From positions 1 to 25,660 of the forward strand of contig JBBPZZ010000079.1 of NCBI GenBank assembly GCA_038198445.1: a stretch of 25,660 bases of DNA, written 5' to 3'. The notes under the pieces are model-generated. The model did no database searches. It worked only from the letters and a program-made list of their open reading frames with translations, and had not been told where the DNA came from. Numbering within the stretch: position 1 is the stretch's first letter; every line of letters starts with the position of its first letter. This document shows positions 23,837 to 25,660 of this stretch, piece by piece. The translations under genes were made by a program, and so were the position numbers. This DNA comes from JACDDK01 sp038198445 (GTDB taxonomy: Bacteria; Actinomycetota; Rubrobacteria; Rubrobacterales; Rubrobacteraceae).

Positions 23837-24886
23837 ATGGCCGATGTACGCAGAGTAGGAATGCTGACGGGCGGCGGCGACGCGCCGGGGCTGAACGGTG
23901 TGATCCGGGCCGTAACCATGCGCTGCATCGAGGACTACGGCTACGAGGTCGTCGGCCTGAAGCGCGGCTGGAAGTCTCTACTCGCACCCGAGTCGGATAC
24001 CGTGATGGAACTCGGTGTGGACGACGTACGCTACATACTTCAGGAGGGCGGCACCATCCTCGGCTCCTCCCGCACCAACCCCTATAAGAACGAGGGCGAC
24101 CCCGAGAAGATCGTGAAACAGTTGGAGGAATTCGGTGTGGATGCGCTCGTTGCCATCGGCGGCGACGACACTCTAGGTGTCGCCAAGCGGCTGCACGATG
24201 ACTTCGGGACGCAGGTCATCGGCTGTCCGAAGACCATAGACAACGACCTCTCGGCCACGGATACCACCTTCGGCTACGATACGGCGGTCTCGATCGCGAC
24301 AGACGCCATAGACCGGCTCAGGACGACCGCCAAGAGCCACGAGCGGGTCGTGGTCGTGGAGGTCATGGGTCGGCACGCCGGTTGGATCACCTGGGGCGCC
24401 GGCGTCGCTTCCGCCGCCAACGTCACCCTGATCCCGGAGGTCGAACCGGACCTGGACGAGATCGCCTCGATCTTCGAGAAGCGCGCCGCGAACGGTGAGA
24501 AGTGGGGCCTCGTCGCCGTCTCCGAAGGCGTCACCCTCTCCGAGGAGTTCATGACCCAGAACACCGAGACCGACGAGTTCGGCCACGTCCGCCTCGGCGG
24601 CATCGCGGAGACGCTCGCCAAGGAGATCGAGGAGCGCACGGGCATCGAGACCCGCCACGTGGTCCTGGGACACCTCCAGCGCGGCGGCACCCCGACCGCA
24701 TTCGACCGCATCCTCTCCACCCGCTACGGCCTCCGCGCCGCCGAAGCCGTCAACAACGGCGAGTGGGGCAAGATGGTCGCCCTGCGAGGCAACGAGATCG
24801 TCACCGTCGACCTCTCCGAGGCCACCAACGAGACGAAGACCGTGCCGGACGACTTCTATCAGGCTGCCCGAACCTTCTTCGGGTAG
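23837..24886 (+). CDS. 6-phosphofructokinase with pyrophosphate-type active site
   Basis: The protein has 349 residues and phosphorylates fructose 6-phosphate to fructose 1,6-bisphosphate. Family motifs are clear: TGGGDAPGLN at residues 11-20, GGDDTLG at 108-114, PKTIDNDL at 131-138, VMGRHAGW and GHLQRGGTPTAFDR. ATP-specific enzymes such as Escherichia PfkA have glycine at the positions of Asp111 (GGDGS) and Lys132 (PGTIDND). Asp and Lys there are the hallmark of pyrophosphate-dependent enzymes, so PPi is the predicted phosphoryl donor and the reaction would be reversible. The start follows a strong AAGGAGGAGAGACT. The gene stands alone and is closed by a terminator at 24907-24938. The mixed clade (group III) also has ATP users, so donor choice needs an assay. 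Confidence 0.94.
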   Translation: MADVRRVGMLTGGGDAPGLNGVIRAVTMRCIEDYGYEVVGLKRGWKSLLAPESDTVMELGVDDVRYILQEGGTILGSSRTNPYKNEGDPEKIVKQLEEFGVDALVAIGGDDTLGVAKRLHDDFGTQVIGCPKTIDNDLSATDTTFGYDTAVSIATDAIDRLRTTAKSHERVVVVEVMGRHAGWITWGAGVASAANVTLIPEVEPDLDEIASIFEKRAANGEKWGLVAVSEGVTLSEEFMTQNTETDEFGHVRLGGIAETLAKEIEERTGIETRHVVLGHLQRGGTPTAFDRILSTRYGLRAAEAVNNGEWGKMVALRGNEIVTVDLSEATNETKTVPDDFYQAARTFFG

Positions 24887-24906
24887 GACTTGTCGCTGTT
24901 GGATCC

Positions 24907-24938
24907 AGCCGGACTCGCGAACGCGAGTCCGGCTTTTT
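24907..24938 (+). terminator. Rho-independent terminator after the phosphofructokinase gene
   Basis: AGCCGGACTCGC (24907-24918) pairs with GCGAGTCCGGCT (24923-24934) across a four-base loop and is followed by TTTT. Confidence 0.92.
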
Positions 24939-25045
24939 CGCCGCCTCACCCCTACTGAAGCGCACCGGTGAGCCACCGCGCAAAGACCCGATGCAAGATG
25001 AAATTTACATACAATTATGCAGGTCACCAAATATCACGGCCGTTG

Positions 25046-25051
25046 TATACT
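25046..25051 (+). promoter_or_regulatory. Possible -10 box upstream of the last gene
   Basis: TATACT lies in the least GC-rich part of the 308-base gap between the phosphofructokinase gene and the last gene. A transcript from here would carry about 140 bases of leader. No good -35 box is seen. Confidence 0.3.
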
Positions 25052-25071
25052 TCGTGCTCGTGGTAACTTAA

Positions 25072-25164
25072 CGGTCGTCCTGGGCGACCGAAGAGCAGGC
25101 GGATGGTCATCGAGAGTTTCGGCAAAGTTGGTACGGCGTGTCTATCCAGGCTGACTTGGATAGA
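25072..25164 (+). other. Possible structured mRNA leader with two hairpins
   Basis: Within the gap before the last gene, CGGTCG-(7)-CGACCG (25072-25090) and TCTATCCA-(8)-TGGATAGA (25141-25164) form two perfect hairpins flanking about 50 bases. The arrangement could be a regulatory leader. It does not match a riboswitch class I can recognise. The remainder of this gap (24940-25071) holds nothing else I can identify. Confidence 0.35.
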
Positions 25165-25194
25165 TCAGGCTTCCATGCATTCGGTAACTGGTAT

Positions 25195-25660
25195 ATGAAT
25201 TCGGTTGGGCAGAGTATGAAGCGGCTTTTGGTCCACCTGAGACCGCCCAGGAAGTTGCTCGCCAGGGTGCGTTGGATCTTTTTGCTCGTCGCTATCTTCG
25301 CGGTCGCGATCACCATTCTCTCGGTGCTCGTTTCGTCGAGAGCATGGCCGCTCCGGGTAGCCGCGCTTGCCGGACTCTCGTGGCTTTGCTGGAGTTGGGT
25401 CCGGGTGTACCGGCGTGAACAGGTATCTCCACTCTGGGATGCGTCCGAGGGACTCGCGGTCTTCGTAGTCGGTTTGGGATCCATCAACCCCCTGGCGGCC
25501 CTGGGCGTTGTCAATAACGGGCTTGTCTTCCGGTCGCTCTACGGTAAGAGCGGCAGGGTAACGGGGATCGTCGCCATCTACCTCGCGGCCCTGATCGGGG
25601 CGGTAGCATTCTCCATGTCATTCTTCGGGGCAAAGCCTTCGCTTGAACAACTCATACCCC
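25195..25660 (+). CDS. N-terminal part of a multi-pass membrane protein, possibly a membrane-bound signalling protein
   Basis: The frame runs without a stop from the ATG at 25195 to the window edge (155 codons). Visible membrane segments are WIFLLVAIFAVAITILSVLV, LRVAALAGLSWLCWSWVRVY, GLAVFVVGLGSINPLAALGV and VTGIVAIYLAALIGAVAFSM. FRSLYGKSGRV lies between them and recalls the membrane sensor region found at the start of some actinobacterial diguanylate cyclases and histidine kinases; this is a weak resemblance. The start is unsettled: a TTG at 25156 and an ATG at 25216 are also in frame and none has a strong ribosome site. The output domain, if any, lies beyond the window. Confidence 0.68.
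   Translation, partial: MNSVGQSMKRLLVHLRPPRKLLARVRWIFLLVAIFAVAITILSVLVSSRAWPLRVAALAGLSWLCWSWVRVYRREQVSPLWDASEGLAVFVVGLGSINPLAALGVVNNGLVFRSLYGKSGRVTGIVAIYLAALIGAVAFSMSFFGAKPSLEQLIP

Noticed and set aside
25072..25194. Cyclic-di-GMP or other known riboswitch in the last gap
   Set aside because: Two hairpins are present but the conserved core sequences of the riboswitch classes I know are not visible.
25107..25514. 135-codon minus-strand frame opposite the last gene
   Set aside because: It lacks family features and overlaps a plus-strand frame with clear membrane segments.

Overview
The window is high-GC DNA with GTG and TTG starts, strong GGAG-type ribosome sites and closely packed genes. Gene content (a PadR-controlled fadN/fadA set, an aceB/aceA glyoxylate bypass, a class-III-type phosphofructokinase, a DrrA/DrrB-like ABC exporter) suggests a deep-branching actinobacterium, most likely Rubrobacter or a relative. 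That assignment is inference from protein resemblance; no rRNA or tRNA gene, CRISPR array, insertion sequence or prophage was seen.

Layout. 1-2463 (minus): an apparent three-gene operon of an aldo/keto reductase, a PQQ-type sugar dehydrogenase lipoprotein and a truncated DACNV-like sensor protein. 2624-3985 (plus): a multi-pass membrane protein with transporter character, convergent with an MBL-fold hydrolase (3987-4994). 5075-11554: a fatty-acid beta-oxidation block. padR, fadN and fadA run leftward, and an acyl-CoA dehydrogenase and a quinone-oxidoreductase-like enzyme run rightward, from an AT-rich divergent control region at 9064-9200. 11615-11911: a small conserved ORF broken by an in-frame TGA. 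11988-15410 (minus): a 67-residue unknown, malate synthase and isocitrate lyase. 15528-16487: a LysR regulator. 16657-18458: a two-gene ABC exporter. 18533-20105: an isocitrate dehydrogenase-like enzyme and a DUF4126-like membrane protein. 20110-21448 (minus): a low-molecular-weight phosphatase overlapping a fructosamine-kinase family gene. 21568-23763: three genes of unknown role, one with a proteasome-beta-like N-terminus. 23837-24886: a phosphofructokinase with pyrophosphate-type active-site residues. 25195-end: the start of a membrane protein behind a possibly structured leader.

How it fits together. FadN, FadA and the acyl-CoA dehydrogenase would turn acyl-CoA into acetyl-CoA. Isocitrate lyase and malate synthase would let the cell grow on that acetyl-CoA, and the nearby isocitrate dehydrogenase would compete at the same branch point. 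The PPi-type phosphofructokinase could run reversibly and so serve gluconeogenesis from the same carbon. The phosphatase/kinase pair looks like a protein-deglycation (repair) operon.

The most unusual items are: (1) a probable stand-alone N-terminal-nucleophile hydrolase (21568-22557) that appears to be read from a leaderless transcript starting exactly at the ATG before the candidate catalytic threonine; (2) the PPi-type phosphofructokinase; (3) the kinase/phosphatase pair; (4) the palindrome-rich control regions of the fad and ace genes; (5) a nonsense-interrupted small conserved gene. All functions are predictions from reading the sequence; no database search was run.
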